DNA from: Phycisphaeraceae bacterium
Lineage (GTDB): Bacteria > Planctomycetota > Phycisphaerae > Phycisphaerales > Phycisphaeraceae
Assembly (NCBI GenBank): GCA_040222855.1
Contig: JAVKCD010000019.1
Coordinates: 728,912-792,911, forward strand
Length of the DNA: 64,000 nt
Direction: 5' to 3'
This document shows, in pieces, positions 18,210 through 26,902 of this stretch. The position numbers were made by a program, and so were the translations under genes. Within the stretch, counting starts at the first letter, position 1. Every line of letters starts with the position of its first letter. The notes beneath the pieces are model-generated. The model worked only from the letters and a program-made list of their open reading frames with translations. It made no database searches and was not told where the DNA came from.

Positions 18210-18623
18210 TCAGTGCGCCTTGGGCTCACACAACTCCGTCAACACACCCTTCGACGCCTTGGGATGCAAAAACGCAATCTTCATCCCGTGCGCCCCGCTC
18301 CTCGGCGTCTCATCAATCAACCGAACCCCCTCCGCCTTGAGCTTCGCCAAACGCCCCTCCAGGTCCGTCACCTCATAAGCAACATGATGCAGACCCTCGC
18401 CCCGCTTCTCCAGAAAACCCGAGATCGGCGAGTCCTCACTCGTCGGCTCCAACAACTCCAGCCGCACATCACCCACCTTGAAAAATCCCACCCGAACCTT
18501 CTGCTCAGGAACCTCCTCAATCATCTCAAACTCAGCCCCCAACACCCCCTCGTAGTATGCCCGGTGATCCTCGATCGACCGCACCGCAATCCCAAGATGA
18601 TTCACAGCTTTCGCGTCCAACAT
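18210..18623 (-). CDS. mce: Methylmalonyl-CoA epimerase
   Basis: 137 residues from the ATG at 18623; the family homology begins at once (AKAVNHLGIAVRSIEDHRAYYEGVLG). The vicinal-oxygen-chelate fold ligands are visible as NHLGIAV, the ELLEPTSEDSPISGFLEKRGEGLHHVAYEV block and FLHPKASKGVLTELCE. It interconverts R- and S-methylmalonyl-CoA, supplying the S form to the decarboxylase. It is the first gene of the operon, 47 bases before mmdA. A methylmalonyl-CoA mutase is not in the window and would be needed elsewhere. The leader upstream has a hairpin at 18676-18699. Confidence 0.9.
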   Translation of the reverse strand: MLDAKAVNHLGIAVRSIEDHRAYYEGVLGAEFEMIEEVPEQKVRVGFFKVGDVRLELLEPTSEDSPISGFLEKRGEGLHHVAYEVTDLEGRLAKLKAEGVRLIDETPRSGAHGMKIAFLHPKASKGVLTELCEPKAH

Positions 18624-18675
18624 GTCACACCGACCTCTCGGATGCCGCCCCGGCCGATGACGACCAAAGCGGCCT

Positions 18676-18742
18676 GGCGGGTTCAGCCCGGGAACCGCCC
18701 GACGGCGGCTGGGCCTGTTATCGTCTGGAAAACGATCGTCAG
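18676..18742 (-). promoter_or_regulatory. Hairpins in the leader of the mce-mmd operon
   Basis: Two inverted repeats lie in the 189-base gap between the permease stop and the mce start. The first pairs GGCGGGTTC (18676-18684) with GGAACCGCC (18691-18699). The second pairs TCGTCTG with CAGACGA around an AT-rich loop near 18722-18746. Neither is followed by a clear T-run on the minus strand. They may end the upstream ABC-transporter transcript or shape the operon leader; no known riboswitch is recognised. Confidence 0.35.
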
Positions 18743-18812
18743 ACGACCACAAAGTCTTAATATAGTGATGGCCGGGCCATCGTGCAAACCCTCTCGCGCC
18801 CAAGACTCCCCG

Positions 18813-19751
18813 CTACAACTCAATCCGTGGGTCCACCCACGCATAAGCCACGTCCACCATCAGATTAAACAGCACCAGCATCGTCGAATACGTCAAAACC
18901 ACCCCCAGAATCAAAAACTGATCCTTATTCAGAACAGCGTTCACGAAGTAGTCCCCCATCCCCGGAATCGCGAATACCTTCTCGATCACAAACGACCCCG
19001 TCATCACCGACGCCGCCGCAGGACCCATGAAACTCAGCACCGGCAAATACGCCACCTTCAACGCGTGCTTGAACAGAGCCCCCATATGACTCAGCCCCTT
19101 GGCCCGTGCCGTCCGCACAAAATCGCTGCTCATCACATCCGCCAGCCCAAGCCGCACCAGCCGTGCCACATACGCAGCCGGGAAAAATCCCAGCGCAATC
19201 GCCGGCAGCACCACATGCTCCGGCCGCCCCCACCCCCCCACCGGAAACCAGTCGAGCAACCCCGCAAACGCGATCAACAGAATCGACCCGGTCACAAAGT
19301 TCGGCAGACTCACCCCAATTAGCGCCACCGCCAGACTCGCCGAGTCCACCCATGTCCCCGGCTTGAGCGCTCCCACCACACCCGCCGTCGTCCCCAGAAA
19401 CAACGCCACCGCCAACGCCGCCAAACCCAACCCGGCACTCACCGGCAGCGCCTGACCAATAATCGACGACACCCGCTGATCCGTGTACCGCAGCGACGGC
19501 CCGAAATCGGGCCACCCATACTGCTCACTCCCCACCGTCACGTTCTTCACGTAACTCGTCAAAAACGCCGTCGGGCTATGCAGGTTGTACTGCCGAGCCA
19601 TCGCCTCCTGAACCTCAGGCGGAGGCCGCTGACCCTCCGGCCGCTCCAACGGATTCCCCGGCACCACCCACGCCAACACAAACGTCACCAGAAAGATGAT
19701 CGCGAGGATCAACGGGATCTGCAGCAGCCGCATCAGGATCAGTCGAATCAT
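18813..19751 (-). CDS. ABC peptide-type transporter permease (OppB/DppB family)
   Basis: 312 residues from the ATG at 19751, which overlaps the stop of the binding-protein gene (ATGA). Six membrane helices are visible. The start MIRLILMRLLQIPLILAIIFLVTFVL is typical of OppB/DppB, and the cytoplasmic EAA-type loop reads RLVRLGLADVMSSDFVRTARAKGLS. It forms half of the membrane channel for peptide or nickel-type ABC importers. The usual second permease (OppC) and the two ATPases (OppD, OppF) are not next to it; only the binding protein is. Confidence 0.85.
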   Translation of the reverse strand: MIRLILMRLLQIPLILAIIFLVTFVLAWVVPGNPLERPEGQRPPPEVQEAMARQYNLHSPTAFLTSYVKNVTVGSEQYGWPDFGPSLRYTDQRVSSIIGQALPVSAGLGLAALAVALFLGTTAGVVGALKPGTWVDSASLAVALIGVSLPNFVTGSILLIAFAGLLDWFPVGGWGRPEHVVLPAIALGFFPAAYVARLVRLGLADVMSSDFVRTARAKGLSHMGALFKHALKVAYLPVLSFMGPAAASVMTGSFVIEKVFAIPGMGDYFVNAVLNKDQFLILGVVLTYSTMLVLFNLMVDVAYAWVDPRIEL

Positions 19752-21508
19752 TCCGACGCCTCCACCCAGATCTTGTCGAAACGCCACCGAGCCCAGGCAT
19801 TCAAGGTAACCCCCTTCACACGCGCCTCGTCAAATAGATAAACCAGCTTGTAATGAAAGATTGGCGCAATCGGCTGCTCCGCGTTGAACACCGCCTCAGC
19901 CTCAGCCAGCTTCACAAACCGTGCCACAGGATCACGAATCAAGATCGCCTCATCCAACAGACCATCATGCTCCGCATTGACCCACTTCGCGTCATTGTTC
20001 CCATTGGTCGCCCGGTGCTTGTCGAGCCACGTCGTCGGGTCCATGTAATCACCAAACCAACCAGACCGCGCGATCGAAAAATCCCCACGATTCACACGAT
20101 CTGAGAACGTCTGAGCCTCCACCCCCTCCGTATTCACCACCACACCCAGATCACGCTCCCACATCGCCGCAATCGCGATCGCAACCTCCTCATGCCCGCT
20201 TCCAGTGTTGTACAAAATCGATAGGCCATCCAGACCCTCACCGCCCGGATAACCGGCATCCTCAAGCAGCAATCGAGCCCCTTCCACGTCGTAGACAACA
20301 CCCGTCTCCACCGGCGGGGTATATCCCTGCACCGCACCAGGCGGAACAAAACTCCGCGCAATCGGCTGGCTCATCCCCGTCACCTGAGTCACGATCTGCT
20401 CACGATCAATCCCCTTCGAAAGCGCCACACGAACCCGTGCATCAGCCAATGGATTCGGCGATCCGTCCGCACGCTCAGGCTGGCAGTTGAAGTTGTAAAA
20501 ATAGGTCCCCGCCGCATTCACCGTGTGAACATCCGTCCGACGCTCATCCTGAACCAAACCCGCCGGCAACGACCCTAGTGAAGGTAGCGCAATCGAAATA
20601 TCAGCCTCGCCAGCGTTGTACGCCAGAAACGCATTCTGCGGGTCCTCGATGATCTTCTCCATGATCGTCTCGCTACGAACCGATGCAGCATTCCAGTAGT
20701 TCGGGTTCTTCCGCAGCTTCAGATAGCGCTTAAAGACACTCTCCTCGATCATGTACGGACCACTCGCCACCACGCGCTCAGGATCACGCCAGTAAGCCGT
20801 ATCCATCTGGCGCATCCCCGTGGCAGAGTTCAACGTCGTCTCGGCCTCGACACTCCCCCGATCAACCGGTGCAAACGTCGAGAAGCCCACCATCTGAAGG
20901 AAATAAGGCGTCGGTTCCTCGAGACGAACCACCAGCGTTCGATCATCAGGAGTCGATAAACCCACCGTCTCCGCAAACTGACGCTCTGCTTCCTCCCAAA
21001 GCAGCGCCGCAGCCTCCTCCGCCGCAGCACCCGCCTGACCACCCGCAGTGTTCCGCACCCGCGCATACTCCGCAATCTGATCAGTTCGCCACTGATAATA
21101 AGCTCGCACACCCGCGATCGGATACAGCAGCTTCGCATATTCCGCCCCTGTATCAGGCAGCATTGCACGCTGCCACGCATACACAAAATCCCCCGACGTC
21201 ACAGAATCACCGTTCGACCACCGCGCATCCTCACGAAGTGTGAACGTGTACGTCATCCTATCTTCGCTGACCTCCCACGACGCGGCCGCCGCAGGCTCCA
21301 CCGCACCCGTGGCAAAATCAACCCGCACCAACGGCTCATACAACATGCTCGCCACCCGAATGTCGTGCGACCACGACATCTTCTGCGGGTCCAGCGTGAT
21401 ATGAGCCACCGCCGAAATGTAAATCAGGTCCGCCTCCCTCGGCCGCTCGCCACAACCCGCCACCGCAAGCACCAGCAGCCCCACCACCAACGACCGCATC
21501 ATCTTCAT
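19748..21508 (-). CDS. ABC transporter substrate-binding lipoprotein (OppA family)
   Basis: 586 residues from the ATG at 21508, which gives a clean lipoprotein signal (MKMMRSLVVGLLVLAVAGC). In-frame GTG at 21532 overlaps the preceding stop and is a possible alternative. The mature protein is a family 5 binding protein: TLDPQKMSWSHDIRVASMLYEPLVRV, YTFTLREDARWSNGDSVTSGDFVYAWQR, GPYMIEE and NPNYW are diagnostic. It would deliver oligopeptides or a related solute to the adjoining permease. The protein is a lipoprotein, hence an Lgt substrate. Confidence 0.87.
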   Translation of the reverse strand: MKMMRSLVVGLLVLAVAGCGERPREADLIYISAVAHITLDPQKMSWSHDIRVASMLYEPLVRVDFATGAVEPAAAASWEVSEDRMTYTFTLREDARWSNGDSVTSGDFVYAWQRAMLPDTGAEYAKLLYPIAGVRAYYQWRTDQIAEYARVRNTAGGQAGAAAEEAAALLWEEAERQFAETVGLSTPDDRTLVVRLEEPTPYFLQMVGFSTFAPVDRGSVEAETTLNSATGMRQMDTAYWRDPERVVASGPYMIEESVFKRYLKLRKNPNYWNAASVRSETIMEKIIEDPQNAFLAYNAGEADISIALPSLGSLPAGLVQDERRTDVHTVNAAGTYFYNFNCQPERADGSPNPLADARVRVALSKGIDREQIVTQVTGMSQPIARSFVPPGAVQGYTPPVETGVVYDVEGARLLLEDAGYPGGEGLDGLSILYNTGSGHEEVAIAIAAMWERDLGVVVNTEGVEAQTFSDRVNRGDFSIARSGWFGDYMDPTTWLDKHRATNGNNDAKWVNAEHDGLLDEAILIRDPVARFVKLAEAEAVFNAEQPIAPIFHYKLVYLFDEARVKGVTLNAWARWRFDKIWVEASE

Positions 21509-21528
21509 CCATCCGCATCGCATCAGCA

Positions 21529-21978
21529 TCACTCCGTAACAAGCTCCGCAGCCCTGCCACCATCAGCAGGGACCGCATCCGGTTCAATCTCCAAAGGCAC
21601 ATCACCCGCACCGCCTGATTCCGTACCCCCGCTCAACACCCCACTACGCCACACCCACCACCCGCCCGCCAGAAGCACGATCACCAAGACAGCCACCACC
21701 CATCCCGCCGAGGATCGCCGTCCACCCGAACCCCGAGCATCATGCACCGCCGCACCACCCGACGACACCGGCAACGATTCACCCTCAGCCCATCGCCGCG
21801 CCTGAGCCTCATCCGACTCAGACCCCGCCCTCACCTTAGACCCGTAACACCCCCCGCCCGCTCCCCGCGCAATCACATAAAACACCCGCCCCGATTCATC
21901 ACGCAAAGCACGCCCGACATCCTCGGAACGAACAGCGACCTCGACCCCCGAATACGGGCTGCGAACCTTGATCGACAC
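21529..21978 (-). CDS. Single-pass membrane protein of unknown function
   Basis: 149 residues. The first half is polar and may form a small beta domain (MSIKVRSPYSGVEVAVRSEDVGRALRDESGRVFYVI). A single strong membrane helix lies at about 92-110 (AGWVVAVLVIVLLAGGWWVW), followed by an acidic Gly-rich tail. Its stop overlaps the GTG alternative start of the binding-protein gene, so it is probably the first gene of that operon. No domain is recognised; it could be a zinc-ribbon-like or GYF-type domain protein that has lost key residues. Confidence 0.5.
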   Translation of the reverse strand: MSIKVRSPYSGVEVAVRSEDVGRALRDESGRVFYVIARGAGGGCYGSKVRAGSESDEAQARRWAEGESLPVSSGGAAVHDARGSGGRRSSAGWVVAVLVIVLLAGGWWVWRSGVLSGGTESGGAGDVPLEIEPDAVPADGGRAAELVTE

Positions 21979-22160
21979 ACAAACCTCCCGACGCAGGACC
22001 CATGATCATACACGCCCGATCCCATCGCCGAAAAAACGCCCAATCCAACACCCTCGGCGATCCCCAACGTCCACTCCAGTTACACCGTGGAGATTCTTCC
22101 CACCCCTCGCCGATGGATGGGGTCCGGACAGACCCCAGAACGCCGAACGAGGATCATCCA

Positions 22161-22364
22161 ATGAGCAAGCACCAACTCATCGACTCCATCCGCCGCGTCA
22201 ACCACGCCGCCTCCCCGGAGTTCCTCGAACGCTTCGACGAGGCCACCCTCACCGACTACCTGCGCCGACTCGCCCTCTCCAACCGACGCGGGCGCTCTTC
22301 CACCTGGACGCGAACCACCACCAGCCCCGCCCACACCACCAGAACCCACGCCATGGCCGCCTGA
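22161..22364 (+). CDS. Small basic helical protein, 67 residues
   Basis: Starts at the ATG at 22161 with GAGGA eight bases upstream. Residues 1-40 (MSKHQLIDSIRR, then ASPEFLERFDEATLTDYLRRL) form two convincing amphipathic helices, while the tail is Thr/Arg-rich and low in complexity. It is followed by an excellent intrinsic terminator at 22411-22435, which supports it as an independent transcription unit. Function unknown. It does not resemble a toxin or a ribosomal protein that I recognise. Confidence 0.6.
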   Translation: MSKHQLIDSIRRVNHAASPEFLERFDEATLTDYLRRLALSNRRGRSSTWTRTTTSPAHTTRTHAMAA

Positions 22365-22410
22365 CCGCGGCCTGATACCCCCTGTGCCCTGACCAGGCCC
22401 CCTCAGCACC

Positions 22411-22435
22411 GCCCACGGCCTCCCGTGGGCTTTTT
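22411..22435 (+). terminator. Intrinsic terminator after the small protein gene
   Basis: GCCCACGG (22411-22418), loop CCTC, CCGTGGGC (22423-22430), then TTTTT. A perfect 8-base stem and a T-run are present, the best terminator in the left half of the window. It separates the small gene from murE, which begins 36 bases later. Confidence 0.85.
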
Positions 22436-22470
22436 CGTGCCCACCCCAACCTCCTGATACAAGATCACCC

Positions 22471-24033
22471 ATGCCCCCGGCCTCCCTCAACAACCTCATC
22501 CAAGACCTGCCCATTCAAGTCGCCCGCCCTGGTGACCCCATCATCCACGACCTCACCGATGACTCCCGCCAGCTCACCTCCGACTCAGGTTGGCTCTTCG
22601 TCCATCGACGATCCGACTACCCTGACGATCTTGCTAGCGCCCTCCACCACTCACCCGCCGCCATCCTCACCACGCCCGATAATCAAGCCAACGTCCGAGA
22701 ACCGATCCCCTTGCTCTTGGCCGAAAAAATCGACCAGGCCCTCTGCGGACAACTAGCCGAACGCCTCTTCGACCACCCCGCTCAGGCCCTCACCCTCGCT
22801 GCTGTCACCGGCACCAACGGCAAGTCCACAACCGTCATTCTCCTCCATGACCTCCTCCAATCCGCTGGCGTCACCACCGGCCTGCTCGGCACCATCCACA
22901 ACGACCTCGTCACCCACCGCGAACCCGCCACCCTCACCACCCCCGGCGCCATCGAACTCTCACGCCACCTCGCCCACATCCGCGACGCCTCCGGCAAAGC
23001 CTGCGTCTACGAAGCCTCCTCCCACGCCCTCCACCAGCAACGCACCGATCACCTCCACCCTCGCGTCGCCATCTTCACCAACCTCACTCAGGATCACCTC
23101 GACTACCACGGCGACATGACCACCTACGCCGCCGCTAAAGCACGACTCTTCGAACGCCTCAGCCCCAATGACCACGCCATCCTCAACGCTGACGACCCCC
23201 ACTGGCCCCGTATGGCCCGTGACTGCCCAGCCCATCTCCATCTTTCCACCCTCCGTTCTACCCAACCCGACCACCACGGCTTTGCCATCACCTCCACCTC
23301 CCGTGCCACCATCCACCACCGAGCCATTACCCAAACCGAGGCCACACTCACCGGACCCTGGGGTACCCTCCACACAACCCTCCCAATCCTCGGCGACCAC
23401 AACGTCGCCAACCTCCTCCAGGCCCTCGCTTCAGCAGCCGCACTCAACCTTCTCCCCGACCACCTCGAGTCCACCCTCCACACGCTACCCCCAGTCCCAG
23501 GCCGCCTCGAACCCATCCCCAACCCAGAGTTCCCCGTGGCCGGAAAAACAACGATCGCCGACTTCCAGCAAACCCACAACGCCCCCGCCATCTTCGTCGA
23601 CTATTGCCACACCCCCGACTCCATCAACCACGCCGCCAACACCCTTAGGCCTCTCGCACCAGGACGACTCATCATCCTCTTTGGCTGTGGCGGAGACCGC
23701 GACAAGACCAAACGACCCCTGATGGCCACCGCCGCAGCACGCCACGCCGACGCCCTCATCATCACCTCCGACAACCCCCGCTCCGAAGACCCACAAGCGA
23801 TCATCAACGACGCAATAGCCGGAGTTCCCGAATCCATACGCCCCCACACAACCACCAACCCCGATCGCGCCACCGTCATCCGCCAAGCCATCCTCTACGC
23901 CCAACCCACCGACACCATCCTCATCGCAGGAAAAGGACACGAGACCTACCAAGAGACCCAAGGCGTCAAACACCCCTTCGACGATCGCCAATACGCCCAG
24001 CAAGCCCTCGAACAGCGTCTACAACACAGCTAA
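22471..24033 (+). CDS. murE: UDP-MurNAc-tripeptide synthetase
   Basis: 520 residues. The N-terminal UDP-binding part has DDSRQLTSDSGWLFV (about 30-44), the ATP loop is AVTGTNGKSTTVILLHDLL (about 111-129), YEASSHALHQQRTDHL and FTNLTQDHLDYHGDM follow, and the central FVDYCHTPDSI precedes the C-terminal domain. The DNPRSEDP motif (about 433) specifies meso-diaminopimelate as the amino acid added to UDP-MurNAc-L-Ala-D-Glu. This means the organism has, or retains, peptidoglycan genes, consistent with recent knowledge of planctomycetes. First of three consecutive cell-wall genes. Confidence 0.95.
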   Translation: MPPASLNNLIQDLPIQVARPGDPIIHDLTDDSRQLTSDSGWLFVHRRSDYPDDLASALHHSPAAILTTPDNQANVREPIPLLLAEKIDQALCGQLAERLFDHPAQALTLAAVTGTNGKSTTVILLHDLLQSAGVTTGLLGTIHNDLVTHREPATLTTPGAIELSRHLAHIRDASGKACVYEASSHALHQQRTDHLHPRVAIFTNLTQDHLDYHGDMTTYAAAKARLFERLSPNDHAILNADDPHWPRMARDCPAHLHLSTLRSTQPDHHGFAITSTSRATIHHRAITQTEATLTGPWGTLHTTLPILGDHNVANLLQALASAAALNLLPDHLESTLHTLPPVPGRLEPIPNPEFPVAGKTTIADFQQTHNAPAIFVDYCHTPDSINHAANTLRPLAPGRLIILFGCGGDRDKTKRPLMATAAARHADALIITSDNPRSEDPQAIINDAIAGVPESIRPHTTTNPDRATVIRQAILYAQPTDTILIAGKGHETYQETQGVKHPFDDRQYAQQALEQRLQHS

Positions 24034-24082
24034 CTTGATGGGTGCCGCCCACATTCAGGTGCGTGTACCAAAAAACCCACCC

Positions 24083-25510
24083 ATGAACACCACCCCAGCA
24101 CCATCACCCATCACCACCCTCGCCGCCCTAGCCAACGCCGTCGCCGGCCGCTGGCTCAGCCTCCCACCTGATGCCAACACAAAGATCACCGGCTTCTCCA
24201 TCGACACCCGCACCCTCAAGCCCGGCGACGTCTTCATCGCACTCACCACCGAAAAAGCCGATGGCCACGATCACCTCGCCGCCGCCGCCAATGCCGGTGC
24301 CTCCGCCGCCCTCGTTAGCCAACCCTACCCCGATACGATCGCACTCCCTCTTCTCTACACAAACAACACACTCACCGCCCTTCACCAGGCCGCCGCCGCA
24401 CACCGAAGCGCCTTCGACATTCCCATTATCGCCGTCATCGGATCCAACGGAAAAACCACCACCCGACAACTCATCCACGCGGCCATCACCCCTTCCTTCA
24501 CCGGCAGCCAGTCGCCCAAGTCCTTCAACAACCACCTAGGCGTCCCCCTCACCCTCCTCCAGATGCGCGAGAACGACGACTTCCTCCTCGCCGAACTCGG
24601 CACCAACCACCCGGGCGAACTCGAACCCCTCGCCAAACTCGCTCAACCCACCCACCTCGTCCTCACCACCCTCGGCAGCGAACACCTCGAACACTTCCAC
24701 AACCTCGCAGGCGTCACCGCCGAAGAAACCTCCGCCCTCCACCACCTCCAACCCCCCGCCACCCTCATCGCCTCCACCCAAGCCTGGTCCGTCGTCCGAG
24801 AGCACGCCCCAACCATCGCCGCCCACCACAAACCCATCCTCTACTCCGACCTCGACACCGCAGCCCCCATCCACATCATCCCCGACACCCTCCGCCAGTC
24901 ATCAACCGGACTCAACTTCACCGCATCAGTCCACGGCCAACCCATCGACATCCAACTCCCCATGCTCGGTGGCCACAACGCCTTCAACACCCTCGCCGCC
25001 CTCACACTCGCCCACGAACTCAACATCGACCTCAACGACGCCGCCCAAGGACTCAGCCAACTCCCCACCGTCCCCCGCCGACTTGAACCCGTCCACCTCA
25101 ACAACCTCCTACTCATCGACGACGCCTACAACGCCAACCCCGAATCTACCGCCCTCGCCATCGACACCTTCTTCTCATTACAGAACCCCGGCCCGCGCGC
25201 GATCGTACTCGGCGACATGCTCGAACTCGGCGACCACACCGCACCCGCCCACCGCCAGACCCTCCGACACCTCATCCCGCACGCAAACAAGATCGACCAA
25301 CTTTTCCTCATCGGCCCCGCCTACACCCAGGCCCTCAAAGACACCCCCGAACTCACCATCCCCGCCCACGCCGAACCCGACGCCTCCGACGAAGCCATCA
25401 ATCGCATCACCCAACTCATTCACGACAACACCTCTGTCATCCTCATCAAATCCTCCCTTGGTCTCGACTTCCTCCGACTACGCCGCGCGATCGAAGCAAG
25501 ATTCGCATGA
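24083..25510 (+). CDS. murF: UDP-MurNAc-tripeptide-D-Ala-D-Ala ligase
   Basis: 475 residues from the ATG at 24083 (MNTTPAPSPITTLAALANAVAGRW). The ATP loop AVIGSNGKTTTRQL lies near 117, followed by KSFNNHLGVPLTLLQ, AELGTNHPGELEPLAKLAQPTHLVLT, and the C-terminal LIDDAYNANPESTALAI with VLGDMLELGD. It adds D-Ala-D-Ala to the MurE product, giving the pentapeptide precursor. An upstream in-frame ATG at 24035 is possible but lacks family homology in the added part. The gene sits 49 bases after murE and 63 before mraY. Confidence 0.94.
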   Translation: MNTTPAPSPITTLAALANAVAGRWLSLPPDANTKITGFSIDTRTLKPGDVFIALTTEKADGHDHLAAAANAGASAALVSQPYPDTIALPLLYTNNTLTALHQAAAAHRSAFDIPIIAVIGSNGKTTTRQLIHAAITPSFTGSQSPKSFNNHLGVPLTLLQMRENDDFLLAELGTNHPGELEPLAKLAQPTHLVLTTLGSEHLEHFHNLAGVTAEETSALHHLQPPATLIASTQAWSVVREHAPTIAAHHKPILYSDLDTAAPIHIIPDTLRQSSTGLNFTASVHGQPIDIQLPMLGGHNAFNTLAALTLAHELNIDLNDAAQGLSQLPTVPRRLEPVHLNNLLLIDDAYNANPESTALAIDTFFSLQNPGPRAIVLGDMLELGDHTAPAHRQTLRHLIPHANKIDQLFLIGPAYTQALKDTPELTIPAHAEPDASDEAINRITQLIHDNTSVILIKSSLGLDFLRLRRAIEARFA

Positions 25511-25573
25511 TCAACCGATGATCTACACTGACCCCAGGGACAGGACCACCCGCGACACGGATGCCGCTTCCCC

Positions 25574-26788
25574 ATGATCCACGCCCTCATCCAAGCCCTA
25601 GGTTCCTGGATCGACGAGTCCGCCTTCCTCGGCCCTCTCGCCGTCTTCCGATACGCCGAGTTCCGCGCCCTCCTCGCCATCATCCTCAGCTTCGCCATCG
25701 TCATGGCCTTCGGCGAACGAACCATCCGTTGGCTCGTCAGCCAGAAAATCCAGGACAACCCCGAGTTCCACAACGCCGACCTCAACGAGGTCATGAAGCA
25801 CAAACGAAACACCCCCACCATGGGCGGGATCCTCATCTCCGCCGCCATCCTCACCACCACCCTCCTCCTCGCCGACCTCACCTCCTTCTACGTCCAGATG
25901 GGCCTCATCTGCCTCGTCTGGCTCTTTGGCGTCGGGCTCTGGGACGACTGGTGGAAACTCACCTCCGCCCGACGCATGCCCGGCACCCGCGATGGACTCC
26001 ACTCCTGGGAAAAACTCCTCCTCCAGATCGGACTCGCCGTCCTCCTCGGAATCTTCATCCACCACCACGGTGCCAACAAGTTCGGCGGGCTCACCGACTA
26101 CGACTTCGGCGCCACCATGTCTCACTCCCTTACCCTCCCCTTCTTCAAAACCTGGACCTGGGACGGCGAAGCCTACGTCCCCTCCCCCTACCTCATCGTC
26201 CTCGGCGCCGTCCCCTTCGTCGCCATCGCCACCTTCTTCATCGTCGGCATGTCCAACGCCGTCAACCTCACCGACGGCATGGACGGACTCGCCTCAGGCA
26301 TCATGGTCATCGTCGCCTTCGCCTTCATGGTCCTCTGCCTCATCGCCGGCTACACCAACAACGACTTCATCCTCGCCAAGTACCTCCTGGTCCCCTACAT
26401 CCCCCTCAGCGATGAGTTGGCGATCCTGGCCGGCGCCATGGTCGGCTCCTGCCTCGGCTTCCTCTGGTTCAACTGCTACCCCGCCCGGGTCTTCATGGGC
26501 GACTCCGGCTCACTCCCCCTTGGCGGGCTCATCGGCTTCATCGCCGTCGTCATCCGACAGGAGTTCCTCCTCCTCCTCATAGGCGGGATCTACGTCCTCG
26601 AAGCCGCCTCCGTCATCCTCCAGGTCGGCTACTTCAAAGCCACCAAAGGAAAACGCATCTTCCGCTGCGCCCCCATCCACCACCACTTCCACCTGGGCGG
26701 CTGGACCGAACAACAAACCGTCATCCGCTTCTGGCTCACCACCGCCCTTCTCGTCGCCATCGCCCTCGCCACCATCAAGATCCGCTAA
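25574..26788 (+). CDS. mraY: Phospho-MurNAc-pentapeptide translocase
   Basis: 404 residues, about ten membrane helices. Conserved loops are all visible: KHKRNTPTMGGILI (about 75-88), GLWDDWWK carrying the DD of the first loop, NLTDGMDGLASG (about 231-242), GDSGSLPLGGLIG, and the HHHFHLGGWTEQQTVIRFW end. MraY makes lipid I from undecaprenyl phosphate and UDP-MurNAc-pentapeptide. It completes a compact murE-murF-mraY group. The rest of the usual division/wall cluster, including mraW and ftsI, is absent, and mraZ lies 16 kb away. Confidence 0.96.
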   Translation: MIHALIQALGSWIDESAFLGPLAVFRYAEFRALLAIILSFAIVMAFGERTIRWLVSQKIQDNPEFHNADLNEVMKHKRNTPTMGGILISAAILTTTLLLADLTSFYVQMGLICLVWLFGVGLWDDWWKLTSARRMPGTRDGLHSWEKLLLQIGLAVLLGIFIHHHGANKFGGLTDYDFGATMSHSLTLPFFKTWTWDGEAYVPSPYLIVLGAVPFVAIATFFIVGMSNAVNLTDGMDGLASGIMVIVAFAFMVLCLIAGYTNNDFILAKYLLVPYIPLSDELAILAGAMVGSCLGFLWFNCYPARVFMGDSGSLPLGGLIGFIAVVIRQEFLLLLIGGIYVLEAASVILQVGYFKATKGKRIFRCAPIHHHFHLGGWTEQQTVIRFWLTTALLVAIALATIKIR

Positions 26789-26803
26789 GCATCAGCAAAC
26801 ACG

Positions 26804-26840
26804 GGTGGCCGGGGTCCAGCGCAGCTGGCCCCCGGAACGC
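26804..26840. repeat. Short palindromic repeat with a second copy at 59852-59888
   Basis: An imperfect hairpin: CCGGGGTCCAGC (26809-26820) pairs through a GCA loop with GCTGGCCCCCGG (26824-26835). It is preceded by GGGTGG. The shared core GGGTGGCCGGGGTCC followed by a hairpin occurs again in inverted orientation at 59852-59888. Such dispersed GC-rich palindromes often act as transcript ends or are REP-like elements; here it follows mraY. Confidence 0.5.
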
Positions 26841-26902
26841 TCTCAGGAGCTATCACCTTCCGGGTCGTCTATTGCTGGCTCTTTCGGAGAAAGCGAGGGT
26901 TC

